NCBI GenBank assembly: GCA_964562925.1
Contig: CAZLVF010000006.1
Coordinates: forward strand, 1 to 63,721
DNA: 63,721 bases
Source: CAVXDP01 sp964562925
GTDB lineage: Archaea; Thermoproteota; Bathyarchaeia; 40CM-2-53-6; CAVXDP01
Reading direction: 5' to 3'
Position 1 is the first letter of the stretch. Each line of letters opens with the position of its first letter. Below are positions 18,001-26,183 of the stretch, piece by piece. The translations under genes were made by a program, and so were the position numbers. The notes beneath the pieces are model-generated. The model was given only the letters and a program-made list of their open reading frames with translations. It had not been told where the DNA came from and ran no database searches.

Positions 18001-19362
18001 CTAAGACACGTATCTAGGAACTTCTATCTTCTCCGGCTTGTACTCGACGAGTTTTCCCGCTAGAAAACTCTCGTATGCTGAGAGGTCCAGTAGACCGTGG
18101 CCGCAGTTATTGAAGGCTATAACCTTCTTTTCACCAGTCTTCTTGCATCTGAGAGCCTCATCGATGGCATATTTCACATTGTGCGCAGTCTCCGGGGCTG
18201 TGATCATCCCCTCGGTTTGAGCAAGTATTCGAGCCGCTTCAAAGACCTCCTTCTGTTCGTAGGCCACGGGCCTCATGTGTCCCTTATTAATCAGGTAGGA
18301 TATCGATGGAGCCATCCCGTGGTATCTCAAACCGCCGGAGTAGATCGGTGGACATGCATATCCATGGCCGAGGGTCAGCATCTTCAAGAGCGGTGTGATC
18401 TCAGCCGTATCGCCGAAGTCGTAGGTGTACGTTCCTCTCGTTGTATGCGGTACGGCTGTAGCCTCGCAGGCTATGAACTCCGTATCCCTCTTCCCTTTCA
18501 GCTTATCCATCATGAACGGGAAGCTGAAACCGGCGAAGTTAGATCCTCCCCCCACACATCCACAGATTAAATCTGGATAGACACCAATCATATCAAACTG
18601 TTTCTTCGCTTCCTGTCCCACGATGGTTTGGTGCATTAAGACGTGATTCAACACTGAGCCTAGACAGTATCTCGTGTCCTCACGTGAAAGTGTATCCTCC
18701 AAAGCTTCGCTGATCGCTATTCCGAGCGTACCAGGGTGATTGGGGTCTTTTTCAAGGAGACTCCTTCCGTATTTTGTCTGGTTGCTAGGTGAAGGAAAGA
18801 TCTCTGCTCCCCAAGTCTCCGCCATTGTACGTCTCCCGGGCTTTTGCTGATAGCTGACTCTAACCATGTAGAGTCGACATTTCAATCCAAAAAGTGAACT
18901 CGCCATAGCAAGTGCGGTTCCCCATTGCCCCGCACCCGTCTCTGTTGCGAGCCTCTCGATGCCTTGAGCCTTGTTATAGTAGGCCTGAGCTATCGCTGTG
19001 TTCGGTTTGTGGCTTCCGGTCGAGCTCAGGTACTCGCACTTGTAGTATATCTGCGCTGGAGTTTTCAGATAGGCTTCAAGTCTCTTCGCCCTGTAGAGCG
19101 GAGTCGGCCGAAGGCCGCGACGATACGCTTCTTGAACCTCATCTGGGATCTTGATGAAACGCTCGTTTGAGACTTCTTGGAGGATTAGCTCCTTAGCAAA
19201 GATCCGCATGAGCAAAGATGGGTCTACGGGTTTGAGCGTTTTGGGGTCCAGAGGTGGAGGTAGCGGCTCAGGAAGGTCCGCTTGAATATTGTACCACGAG
19301 GTTGGCATATCATCAGGGTCGAGGAATACGGCGTAATCAGATGCTAGTTCGCTCGTTTTCAG
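18001..19362 (-). CDS. trpB2: Tryptophan synthase beta chain, TrpB2 type
   Basis: About 453 residues. The PLP lysine is in STGSHKPNTAIAQAYY; TETGAGQWG and the phosphate-binding GCVGGGSNFAGF are also present. The N-terminal PDDMPTSWYNIQADLPEPLPPPLDP extension and internal insertions mark the TrpB2 subgroup, which makes tryptophan from serine and indole and often works without TrpA. The longest frame reaches 19473, but a start there would lie upstream of the shared TATA box. Between the box and the conserved DDMP no ATG, GTG or TTG is in frame, so I place the start at a CTG (19362); the ATG at 19308 is the alternative. Divergent from an ACT-domain regulator. Confidence 0.9.
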   Translation of the reverse strand: MKTSELASDYAVFLDPDDMPTSWYNIQADLPEPLPPPLDPKTLKPVDPSLLMRIFAKELILQEVSNERFIKIPDEVQEAYRRGLRPTPLYRAKRLEAYLKTPAQIYYKCEYLSSTGSHKPNTAIAQAYYNKAQGIERLATETGAGQWGTALAMASSLFGLKCRLYMVRVSYQQKPGRRTMAETWGAEIFPSPSNQTKYGRSLLEKDPNHPGTLGIAISEALEDTLSREDTRYCLGSVLNHVLMHQTIVGQEAKKQFDMIGVYPDLICGCVGGGSNFAGFSFPFMMDKLKGKRDTEFIACEATAVPHTTRGTYTYDFGDTAEITPLLKMLTLGHGYACPPIYSGGLRYHGMAPSISYLINKGHMRPVAYEQKEVFEAARILAQTEGMITAPETAHNVKYAIDEALRCKKTGEKKVIAFNNCGHGLLDLSAYESFLAGKLVEYKPEKIEVPRYVS

Positions 19363-19413
19363 CTTGATTAGTCTCCGCGCCGTGGAAAGGCGACCGCATA
19401 GATACCTTGCGGT

Positions 19414-19426
19414 AGTATTTAATACT
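19414..19426. promoter_or_regulatory. Palindromic TATA box shared by trpB2 and the ACT-domain regulator
   Basis: AGTATTTAATACT is a perfect palindrome around its central base. It lies about 37 nt from the regulator's TTG start on one side and about 52 nt from the trpB2 start on the other, so it can serve as a bidirectional core promoter for both genes. Confidence 0.5.
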
Positions 19427-19462
19427 TTAGCGTACAAAATCGATCGTTGGGACAGATCATCC

Positions 19463-19966
19463 TTGTGGAGCAAGATCGCAAAGAGGCTTAGCGACTATCC
19501 AGTTAGAGTCAATGTGACCAAGGCTCTGATCGAGCTCGGATTGAGTGTCAAGGAGGATGGTAAGATCTACTGCGGACTCGTTGAGATGGCAGAATCAAAG
19601 ATCGCCCGGGCTCTAGGCGTTGATAGACGAGTTGTAAAAGAGACCGCGACCCTGATAGCTTCGGACGAGATGCTAGCGCCCATATTCTCTAGACTAAGAC
19701 CTGCCGGCCCGTTCCTGGCTGACATAGCCAAGTTCCTAGGATACATGGTTATTGAGATCTATGCAGACCCTTCGTCCGTTGGAATCTTGTCGAGTGCGTC
19801 TTCGATTATCGCAGGTGAAAAAATAAGTATTCGACAAGCTGTAGCTGATGACCCAGATCTGGTGCCTGAGCCGAAGCTGACTATTGTAGCGGACAGGGAG
19901 GTTTCAGGAGCGGCGCTTGAAAAGATCCTCAGGATCAGCGGCGTTAAGAAAATTACCGCATATTGA
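19463..19966 (+). CDS. Regulator of amino acid metabolism with ACT domain
   Basis: About 167 residues from a TTG (MWSKIAKRLSDYP). The N-terminal half is a helix-turn-helix-like segment (KIARALGVDRRVVKETATLI). The C-terminal half is an ACT-type fold (VIEIYADPSSVGILSSASSIIA, then EPKLTIVADREVSG and ISGVKKITAY). This is the conserved archaeal family annotated as regulator of amino acid metabolism. The longer frame from 19364 overlaps trpB2, and the extra residues have no family character. Shared-promoter placement next to trpB2 suggests that it responds to tryptophan or a related amino acid and controls that gene. Confidence 0.8.
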   Translation: MWSKIAKRLSDYPVRVNVTKALIELGLSVKEDGKIYCGLVEMAESKIARALGVDRRVVKETATLIASDEMLAPIFSRLRPAGPFLADIAKFLGYMVIEIYADPSSVGILSSASSIIAGEKISIRQAVADDPDLVPEPKLTIVADREVSGAALEKILRISGVKKITAY

Positions 19967-19981
19967 AGAGAGGCTTTTTCC

Positions 19982-20290
19982 TCAGCTTTTCTTGGCTGGA
20001 ACTTTCGGTCTAGACTTCTGTATAGTTTCGGCGATCCCCAATAGAATACGAGGTTTTGATCGTCCAGTTTGTTCGACTATCACGTATCCAGTCTTGTCCC
20101 ACCAACTGCTAGGCCGGCTCGCGCCTTCAACTACTTGGGGGTTCATACCTAGCTTCTTGGCAGCTTCAAAAATTTCTGAGAGTTTAGGAGAGTCAAGCGA
20201 CAGTGACTTTTTCAGTCTCCGCCCTTCCCTTCTGGTTCTTGAAGAGTTAATATTGGCAGGCCAGACTACAGCTCTTCCAGGCTGCTTCAA
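19982..20290 (-). CDS. srp19: Signal recognition particle subunit SRP19
   Basis: A 102-residue SRP19. It binds helices 6 and 8 of 7S RNA and promotes SRP54 assembly. Diagnostic segments: VVWPANINSSRTRREGRRL near the start (RNA-binding arginines), KLGMNPQVVEGASRPSSWWDKTGYVIV in the centre, and the lysine-rich C-terminus. It starts with TTG, 14 nt after the S8e stop codon, so the two form an operon. Full length for the family. Confidence 0.9.
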   Translation of the reverse strand: MKQPGRAVVWPANINSSRTRREGRRLKKSLSLDSPKLSEIFEAAKKLGMNPQVVEGASRPSSWWDKTGYVIVEQTGRSKPRILLGIAETIQKSRPKVPAKKS

Positions 20291-20304
20291 AATTCAAGCC
20301 AAGC

Positions 20305-20697
20305 CTATGCCTTTGGTCGTTGTAGAATCGCGTTCACAACTCCATCTTGTCCAGGTCTGGAGGTAACCCTAGCCTCGCCAATGGCAGTTTCGATTATCGC
20401 TCCACGTGTGATGACGCCTCTCTTCTGATAGTCTGGGTTCGCCTCGTTCTTCAATACACGTGTGATCTCTACTTTCTGAGCCCGTCCGGTCGAAGGATCC
20501 GTCACATTAGCGGTCTTGCATGCGAGCGCCACGCGCTTCACCCCTCCGCCTCTTGTTCTTCTCTCACTCGACCTAGCATCTGAGAGTATGGTCTCAGCTG
20601 GCTCGTTTCCCATCTCATGAGCCCTCTTGCCTCGGTAAGCTCTCTTCTTCCCTCCGGAAGCCTTTCTCTTACGTATATCTCCGTGCCACTGAGGCAG
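20305..20697 (-). CDS. rps8e: Ribosomal protein S8e, apparent CTG start
   Basis: About 130 residues, a small-subunit protein shared by archaea and eukaryotes. The family's invariant N-terminus, PQWHGDIRKRKASGGKKR, lies upstream of the first in-frame ATG (20613) and is preceded only by CTG (20695-20697). The frame is closed by a TGA three codons before that CTG, and no ATG, GTG or TTG is in frame. GGAG lies 10 nt upstream of the CTG. A start at 20613 would remove the conserved 28-residue N-terminus, so I annotate CTG. Followed by srp19. Confidence 0.85.
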   Translation of the reverse strand: MPQWHGDIRKRKASGGKKRAYRGKRAHEMGNEPAETILSDARSSERRTRGGGVKRVALACKTANVTDPSTGRAQKVEITRVLKNEANPDYQKRGVITRGAIIETAIGEARVTSRPGQDGVVNAILQRPKA

Positions 20698-20869
20698 TGT
20701 ACATCAACTCCGAATCAATGAATCATTGGTGTTCGATTTTCCTGATTCATATAAGTGTTGCGTACAAGGGCTCTGGGTAGTCTCCGTCGGATGGGACAGG
20801 CTGGAAAAAATCGTCGGATAGGCTACCAAGCACATAAAAGCTAAATTTCCACTAGCCCATCTATGCCTT

Positions 20870-21523
20870 ATGTGCATCACTTTCGTCGACATTATTACTT
20901 TTCTTGAAACCAATCTGACATCAATTTTCGTCGTAGTGATTGGTGCCCTCATCGTCGCGTCCCTGTCTCGCTCTGGAGGAAAAGTGAAAATGTTCTTTAT
21001 CAGACCAAAATTGCGCTTAGTTAATAATGAGGTTGATTCACAATACAACATTGCTTCCACGCGTTCTGCCAAACCTCTAACGGTCTATTTGGCAAAAGTG
21101 AGAGTCGTCAACATAGGGCATGACAATGCTGGACACTGTCAGATAAATTGTAGTTTTGACAACGCCGACTACAGTCTATATTGAAAACCAGATAGGATTA
21201 TTCATCAAAACTGGACTGATGCCTCAGTAGAAACATGGGTTAATCAGTTGTATGCTTTCTTCTATGATGAAGCGAAGCATAGCAAAGAAACTGATTTGTT
21301 AAGGAACCAATTTGGGAAAGAAACTCTGGTTGCCGTCTACGTAGAGGGTTCGAAACGTGCTTATTTGTTCGCCAACAACAAGATAGCGTTTGATCCTAAC
21401 AAGGCTCAAAGAATAAAGATCGTTTTGAACTATGCTAGATTATCAGGAGTCGATACCTATTCTGAGAGCGGTTTGTTTGAACTAAATTTCAAGGAGAATG
21501 GTTTCAAAAGGATAGAAAGTTGA
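20870..21523 (+). pseudogene. Membrane-anchored protein gene interrupted by an in-frame TGA
   Basis: Two frames, 20870-21184 and 21248-21523, are parts of one reading frame separated by a single TGA at 21182-21184; between the TGA and 21248 the frame is fully open. The whole would be about 217 residues: an N-terminal membrane segment (FLETNLTSIFVVVIGALIVASL), a Lys-rich stretch, then a beta-rich domain (LTVYLAKVRVVNIG...LVAVYVEG...YLFANNKIAF). A TATA-like CATAAAAGCT lies about 35 nt upstream of the ATG. I do not recognise the family. The TGA may replace a Trp codon (TGG). Confidence 0.55.
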
Positions 21524-21816
21524 CTCAGACTCTGGCTTGCGTTCTGTATTAGCGTGACCCATTTGTTCTTACCTTCCAAGGCTTCGTGTGGTCGAATGTA
21601 ATTGTGAAAGATTTGATAGCCTTTCAGAATCGGACTTGTTTCTTGCTTCAAGCCTCTCATGACCTTTTCTCGATCTCTGACTTCTCCATTGAACCGCTCC
21701 ATCTTGTTATTGCTGTGCCTGCTCTGAATCGCGATCTCGTGTATGTGCACGGTCGCCGAGGAGTTTGCAAAGTTAAGGAAGAAGCTTGACTTCTTTGCCG
21801 TTGATCCTATATGCAC
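21457..21816 (-). pseudogene. DDE transposase C-terminal fragment
   Basis: The middle of this 119-codon frame (HEIAIQSRHSNNKMERFNGEVRDREKVMRGLK, then ILKGYQIFHNYIRPHEALEG) matches the C-terminal part of the DDE integrase core of archaeal IS transposases; the glutamate in NNKMERFNG would be the third catalytic acid. The N-terminal two thirds with the two catalytic aspartates are missing, and no terminal inverted repeats are visible. The tail after EALEGK runs into the 3' end of the interrupted membrane protein gene on the other strand, so the fragment is a relic. Confidence 0.7.
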
Positions 21817-21984
21817 CCCCTCCGCCCCACCCCGCTCGGCAAAAGCGGAACATCTGTCAATCTTGAACGTAACAGTCTCAAAATAGGAGACGACTGACGG
21901 CGCTTGCGAAAGGTTCGCGGTGAAATAGGCTACAAAGCTCTTATTAGCGAACCGTCCCCACTCAATGTCTCCACGTGGTTGACG

Positions 21985-22779
21985 ATGGTATTATGTCCAA
22001 AATGTGGCAGGGAAGTTGAGGAAGCAGCGTCCTTCTGTCCGAACTGTGGAAGCCCCGTCTCGAGTGCTACTCCAACGCATCGACCCGAGTTCGAGATAAA
22101 GTATAGGCCTTCCTACTCTATGCTTGTGGTCCAACTCAAACCGAACCAGTCAATAATAGCCGAGGCGGGAGCTATGACCTACATGACGCCGAACATCCAA
22201 GTTCAGACACGTAGGCGAGAGAAGAGTATCCTAGGAACGATAGGGCTCTCTGTCCTAGGTCGTCAATCTCTCTTCGTAAACGATTACACGGCCACAGGTG
22301 GAGATGGAGAGGTGGCCTTCGTCTCAGCTCCCATAGGAGACATAGAGAGACTTGACATAATGCCGACAAAGGGCTACATAATCCAGAAATCTGCGTACAT
22401 AGCTTCCACAAGCGGCGTCGACTTGGATGTTCAATGGCAGGGCTTTACAAAAGGCCTCTTTGGCCAAGGCCTCTTCATGATAAAGGTGACAGGTCAGGGC
22501 GACCTATTCATAAACACTTTTGGCGCATTGGACCGTCGTGCCCTAAAACCGGGTGAGATGCTAACTGTCGACAACTTCCATCTCGTAGCATTCAGCGACA
22601 CATGCCAGTACAGAGTCACAAAGTTCGGCGGGTTGAAGGAGACGATCCTCGGCGGTGAAGGCCTAGTAACCGAGATCGCAGGCCCTGGGGACGTGTTGAT
22701 ACAGACCAAGAACCTGAAAGAGTTCGTAGACTGGATCTGGACACTTTTGGAACCTAGGGTTCAAGCCAGAGCACGCTAG
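21985..22779 (+). CDS. Zinc-ribbon plus AIM24-family protein
   Basis: About 264 residues from the ATG that puts MVLCPKCGREVEEAASFCPNCGSPV at the N-terminus; the frame is open back to 21904 but the extra residues have no family character. After the double-CxxC zinc ribbon (residues 4-22) comes an AIM24/TIGR00266 beta-prism domain (MLVVQLKPNQSIIAEAGAMTYMTPNIQVQTR, GDGEVAFVSAPIGDIERLD, GQGLFMIKVTGQGDLFINTFG). Members form oligomeric rings; the function in archaea is unknown. Soluble, no membrane segment. Confidence 0.8.
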   Translation: MVLCPKCGREVEEAASFCPNCGSPVSSATPTHRPEFEIKYRPSYSMLVVQLKPNQSIIAEAGAMTYMTPNIQVQTRRREKSILGTIGLSVLGRQSLFVNDYTATGGDGEVAFVSAPIGDIERLDIMPTKGYIIQKSAYIASTSGVDLDVQWQGFTKGLFGQGLFMIKVTGQGDLFINTFGALDRRALKPGEMLTVDNFHLVAFSDTCQYRVTKFGGLKETILGGEGLVTEIAGPGDVLIQTKNLKEFVDWIWTLLEPRVQARAR

Positions 22780-22865
22780 TTCAAGCGTTAAGATACATAG
22801 TAACTTCATGCGGTCAGACGGTAAGTTTCAAAATCGAATGCTGGTAAGGCCTCAACAACATTTTC

Positions 22866-23444
22866 TTGGATGGATCCCGGTGGCGGATCTCCGTGCAGAA
22901 CACGTTGAACAAGAATCAATGTCTACTATTATGCATAGATTATCAGGAGAGGCTTCTGCCCAAGATCCACATGGCAAACGAAATAACAAGAAACGCGGTA
23001 ATAATGATAAGGGCGGCGCGAGTTCTAAGCATACCAATTATAGTTACGGAACAGTATCCTGAAGGCCTCGGCAGAACCGTGAATGATATTGTTGAAGCTC
23101 TAGGTGAATACTACAGACCGATCGAGAAGACCAGTTTCAACAACTTCGAATCGCCAGAGTTTGTTGAGAAACTTGATTCGGTCAAGCCGAAGCAGCTTCT
23201 AGTCATGGGGATAGAGTCCCACATATGTGTCTACCAGACGGTGTTGGAGGCTGTTAGAAGAGAATATCGCGTGTACCTTCTGGAAGATGCCACTTCATCA
23301 AGAAATCCTGAGAATAGAAGGATAGCCTTCGACAGAATGATTAAGGAGGGCGCCATCGCATCCTGCGTCGAGATGGCCATATACGAGTTGCTTAGGGTAT
23401 CTGGAACGCCCGAGTTCAAGAAGATCCTCGAATTTGTGAAGTGA
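22866..23444 (+). CDS. Isochorismatase-like cysteine hydrolase
   Basis: A 192-residue protein of the isochorismatase-like hydrolase superfamily. Catalytic triad candidates: Asp in LLCIDYQERLL, Lys in PIEKTSFNNF, and Cys in MGIESHICVYQT. Such enzymes hydrolyse amides or isochorismate; this branch (YcaC-like) has no settled substrate. The start is uncertain: a TTG at 22866 or the GTG nine codons later, which would begin MQNTLNKNQC. It is a single gene; the downstream neighbour is on the opposite strand. Confidence 0.75.
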   Translation: MDGSRWRISVQNTLNKNQCLLLCIDYQERLLPKIHMANEITRNAVIMIRAARVLSIPIIVTEQYPEGLGRTVNDIVEALGEYYRPIEKTSFNNFESPEFVEKLDSVKPKQLLVMGIESHICVYQTVLEAVRREYRVYLLEDATSSRNPENRRIAFDRMIKEGAIASCVEMAIYELLRVSGTPEFKKILEFVK

Positions 23445-23471
23445 GTATTGGAACGAGAGGAAGACTTTCTT

Positions 23472-23903
23472 TCAACGTTTTCTACTTTTGGCGTATGACC
23501 CAGTTAACGAATGAACCTTCTCCAGAAACTTAGGAATGTCCGGATTCGCTAGGCTATAGAAGATCCATTTTCCCTCGCGTCTATCCTTCAACAAACCCGC
23601 ACTCTCAAGCATGTTCAAGTGATGGGATGCTGTAGGTTGGGTTAGGTCGAACGCGGCCATTATTTCACATACACACATTTCACGAACACTCAGTAGTTTG
23701 AGAATCTTCAGACGTGTGGGATCCGATAAGGCCTTAAGAATCCTACTCTGCTGCTTAACTGATTGTTCGTTTACTCTGTTTTCAACGAGCCGTCTAAGCG
23801 CCTTCACATATATTGAAGCATTCTCCTCAGTGCATAGTCCAGAGTCCGCCAGCCTTTGAACACGTTCTTCTAGATCTGATCTTCGATCCGCTTTATCCAT
23901 CAT
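23472..23903 (-). CDS. arsR: ArsR-family metalloregulator
   Basis: About 143 residues from adjacent ATG codons at 23903/23900; the frame extends to 23975 but that start leaves little room for the TATA-like TTAAAATGTA at 23951-23960. It has a winged helix-turn-helix (KALSDPTRLKILKLLSVREMCVCEIMAAFDLTQPTASHHLNMLESAGLL). The MCVCEI pair of cysteines is the type of As(III) site seen in ArsR proteins with CxC at the recognition helix. It lies downstream of acr3 on the same strand and presumably represses it when arsenite is absent. Confidence 0.85.
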   Translation of the reverse strand: MMDKADRRSDLEERVQRLADSGLCTEENASIYVKALRRLVENRVNEQSVKQQSRILKALSDPTRLKILKLLSVREMCVCEIMAAFDLTQPTASHHLNMLESAGLLKDRREGKWIFYSLANPDIPKFLEKVHSLTGSYAKSRKR

Positions 23904-23990
23904 CACGAGATCATTCCAAGAATTGACTCGTGTAGAATGAAATCTGGTGATACATTTTAACCTGTCAACCGACAATTATGTCAGATACTG

Positions 23991-25064
23991 TTAAGTCTCC
24001 CTTTTCCTGAATAATCGCTTTTTAGCCCAGAGCGATACGTTAACGAGGCTTATCAATACTGGAACTTCCATCAGAGGTCCTATAACCGCCGCAAAGGCTT
24101 GCCCCGAATTTATGCCGAAGATGCTTATCGCCACGGCGATCGCAAGTTCAAAGTTGTTGCTGGCGGCTGTGAAAGACAAAGTCACCGTTTCAGGATAAGT
24201 GAACCTCAGAGCCGAGGACATCAGGAATGAGAGTCCAAACATCATCAGAAAGTAGCTGACAAGCGGAATTGCTACTCGTACGACATCCCAGGGCAAGGCG
24301 AGAATGTACTCACCCTTCAACGAAAACATAACGACTATAGTGAAGAGCAGTCCAATCAATGCTGTGGGGCTCAACCGTTTTATGAAGACTCCTTCGTACC
24401 ATTCCCTTCCTCGGCGTTTCATCAGAGTAAATCTTGTCACGATTCCAGCTATGAAGGGTATGCCCAGAAAGATGAAGACGCTTCTAGCAATGTCCCATAC
24501 AGAAACGTGTACAACCATAGCGGCTGACTGGCCCGCGATCCAAGATGACAACAATGTCACAAGAAAGTAGGCGTACACCGAGTAGAGAGCGATCTGGAAC
24601 ACGGAGTTCAAGGCTACAAGGATCGCGCAATACTCATTGTCTCCTCCTGCAAGAAGGTTCCAGATTAGAACCATGGCGATACAGCGGGCAATCCCTACGA
24701 TGATGATGCCGACGCGGTACTCTGGAAGATCGGGTAGGAAGAGCCAAGCCAACCCGAACATTAGGAATGGGCCTACGAGCCAGTTTTGGACGATGGAGAC
24801 GGCGAACATCTTCCAGGCCTTTGCGACTTTTGAAAGCTCTTCATACTTTACCTTGGCCAACGGAGGGTACATCATCCATAACAGCCCAACAGCTATGGGA
24901 AATGAGACCGTATCAAGTCGCATGGCATCAAGTATGTTGGCAACTTGCGGAAACACGGCACCAGCTCCCACTCCGATTCCCATTGCGAGGAATATCCAAA
25001 TAGTCAGGAACCTGTCTAGGAGCGGTAACTTACTAGCCCTTGGGGAACACGCATCTTCGGGCAT
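23991..25064 (-). CDS. acr3: Arsenite efflux permease, Acr3 type
   Basis: A 357-residue polytopic membrane protein with about ten hydrophobic helices, of the bile acid/arsenite transporter superfamily. Family segments: FAVSIVQNWLVGPFLMFGLAW, RCIAMVLIWNLLAGG (the Cys of Acr3) and SFTAASNNFELAIAVAISIFG. It exports arsenite from the cytoplasm using the proton motive force. The ATG lies about 27 nt from a TATA box, so it is probably leaderless. The gene is transcribed before arsR, with an arsC remnant divergent upstream. Confidence 0.9.
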   Translation of the reverse strand: MPEDACSPRASKLPLLDRFLTIWIFLAMGIGVGAGAVFPQVANILDAMRLDTVSFPIAVGLLWMMYPPLAKVKYEELSKVAKAWKMFAVSIVQNWLVGPFLMFGLAWLFLPDLPEYRVGIIIVGIARCIAMVLIWNLLAGGDNEYCAILVALNSVFQIALYSVYAYFLVTLLSSWIAGQSAAMVVHVSVWDIARSVFIFLGIPFIAGIVTRFTLMKRRGREWYEGVFIKRLSPTALIGLLFTIVVMFSLKGEYILALPWDVVRVAIPLVSYFLMMFGLSFLMSSALRFTYPETVTLSFTAASNNFELAIAVAISIFGINSGQAFAAVIGPLMEVPVLISLVNVSLWAKKRLFRKRET

Positions 25065-25072
25065 AAAGTCGG

Positions 25073-25098
25073 GTTAGCCCGGACTAACACATTTAAAT
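25073..25098 (-). promoter_or_regulatory. acr3 promoter with inverted repeat between TATA box and start
   Basis: ATTTAAAT (25091-25098) is a TATA box for leftward transcription; it sits 27 nt before the acr3 ATG. Between it and the start, GTTAG-6 nt-CTAAC (25073-25088) is a perfect inverted repeat, in the right place for an ArsR operator that would block initiation. Confidence 0.45.
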
Positions 25099-25315
25099 CT
25101 ATCGTTATGTCTATGACGCCGTAGTTACGGTCTGCGATGAAGCCAGAGAAGAATGTCCATTATTCCTTGGAACTTCTAGAACTCTCCACTGGAGTTTTCC
25201 GGGGTCTTATGAGACTGAAGGCAGCGCGGAAGAGATTCTAGACATGTTCACTAAAGTTAGAGACGCTATCAAGGATAGAGTCTTGAAGGCCATTGAAAAT
25301 AGGGAATTAGACTAG
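25097..25315 (+). pseudogene. Arsenate reductase (LMW-phosphatase type ArsC), C-terminal remnant
   Basis: A frame open from just after the TAA at 25094, without a start codon, encodes about 70 residues ending at the TAG 25313-25315. The sequence AVVTVCDEAREECPLFLG, then TLHWSFPG, then EGSAEEILDMFTKVRDAIKDR, is the C-terminal half of thioredoxin-coupled ArsC, with one of its redox cysteines (VCDEA) and the downstream Cys. The N-terminal half with the CX5R phosphate loop is missing; the acr3 promoter occupies its place. It is therefore non-functional, a relic of an ars cluster. Confidence 0.75.
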
Positions 25316-25410
25316 AGGATCTACACTAGCAACGGTATTAGGTGGGAATCGCTGAAAAATGTATTCGAGGACGTTGGTTGAAGAAAGAACACTTGAGGTG
25401 ACATATTCAA

Positions 25411-26139
25411 ATGAGTAAGATCTTCAAACTCAAGCCCCCAGACGAGTATCCGCCTGAGGATGGTAGCTATCTACGGGGCAACGACTACTCTCCTGTTGCG
25501 GTAGTAATCTTACTTCATACAATATATGAGAAGATCCCGGATCTTCTGGTTGGTTTGTCGAAGGTTTCAGTTGAGGCGGGCGCTGCACTGGCAGGTTTTC
25601 TTCAGACAGAAAACATTGGGATAGAGAAGATAATCTGCAATGTGGTCGCCAACCCTAATATCAGATATCTTGTTTTATGTGGAATCGAGTCGGCAGGCCA
25701 CCATCCCGGCCAGACATTTGAAGCCTTCATGAAAAATGGCGTCGATGACAAGAGGAAGATCATAGGCGCGATCTCCCAGACCCCATACCTCTACAACATA
25801 TCGCCCGAGGCCATACAACGGTTCCGAAAACAGGTTACGCTTGTGAACCTGCTAATCGAGGAAGATAGAAAGCTTAGGATAGACCCTGAGGCAATCAAAA
25901 GGATAATCAACACTTGCATACAGGAGGAAGCTACGTCAATTCTTAACTTCACCTTGTATGATCCTGGAGCTTACCCTGAACCGGCGATCTGTCAGAGGAT
26001 TACTTGGCGGGTTGAGAAACCTTGGGCTCATTACTCTGAAGAGGAAACTGAAAAGCTGAGGAAAATAACAGAGATGGCAGCCCTTAGGCGCAAGCAGCAG
26101 ACGGAACAAGAGAAGCGAGACCAAGAAGTAGTTTCTTAG
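25411..26139 (+). CDS. MtrA-like corrinoid protein (methyltransferase subunit A family)
   Basis: A 242-residue soluble protein similar to subunit A of tetrahydromethanopterin S-methyltransferase: GSYLRGNDYSPVAVVIL, EAGAALAGFLQTENIGIEKII, NPNIRYLVLCGIESAGHHPGQ. In methanogens MtrA carries the cobamide whose cobalt is methylated. Here the C-terminal membrane helix of MtrA is missing; instead there is a Lys/Glu/Gln-rich tail. No other mtr subunit gene is in the window, so it probably works as a free corrinoid methyl carrier in a C1 pathway. GAGGTGA at 25396-25402 supports the ATG start. Confidence 0.75.
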   Translation: MSKIFKLKPPDEYPPEDGSYLRGNDYSPVAVVILLHTIYEKIPDLLVGLSKVSVEAGAALAGFLQTENIGIEKIICNVVANPNIRYLVLCGIESAGHHPGQTFEAFMKNGVDDKRKIIGAISQTPYLYNISPEAIQRFRKQVTLVNLLIEEDRKLRIDPEAIKRIINTCIQEEATSILNFTLYDPGAYPEPAICQRITWRVEKPWAHYSEEETEKLRKITEMAALRRKQQTEQEKRDQEVVS

Positions 26140-26183
26140 TCGCTATCTACCAAATAGGAGCCTGAAAGAGAGAATAGGCGAAA

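Noticed and set aside
21182..21184. TGA as selenocysteine or pyrrolysine-like recoding
   Set aside because: Pyrrolysine uses TAG, no SECIS-like hairpin is evident after the codon, and many other genes in the window end at TGA.
21457..21816. Intact insertion sequence
   Set aside because: Only the C-terminal part of the transposase is present and no terminal inverted repeats or target duplications were found.
21904..21984. N-terminal extension of the AIM24 protein from the upstream start
   Set aside because: The zinc ribbon normally begins right after the initiator Met, and the 27 extra residues look random.
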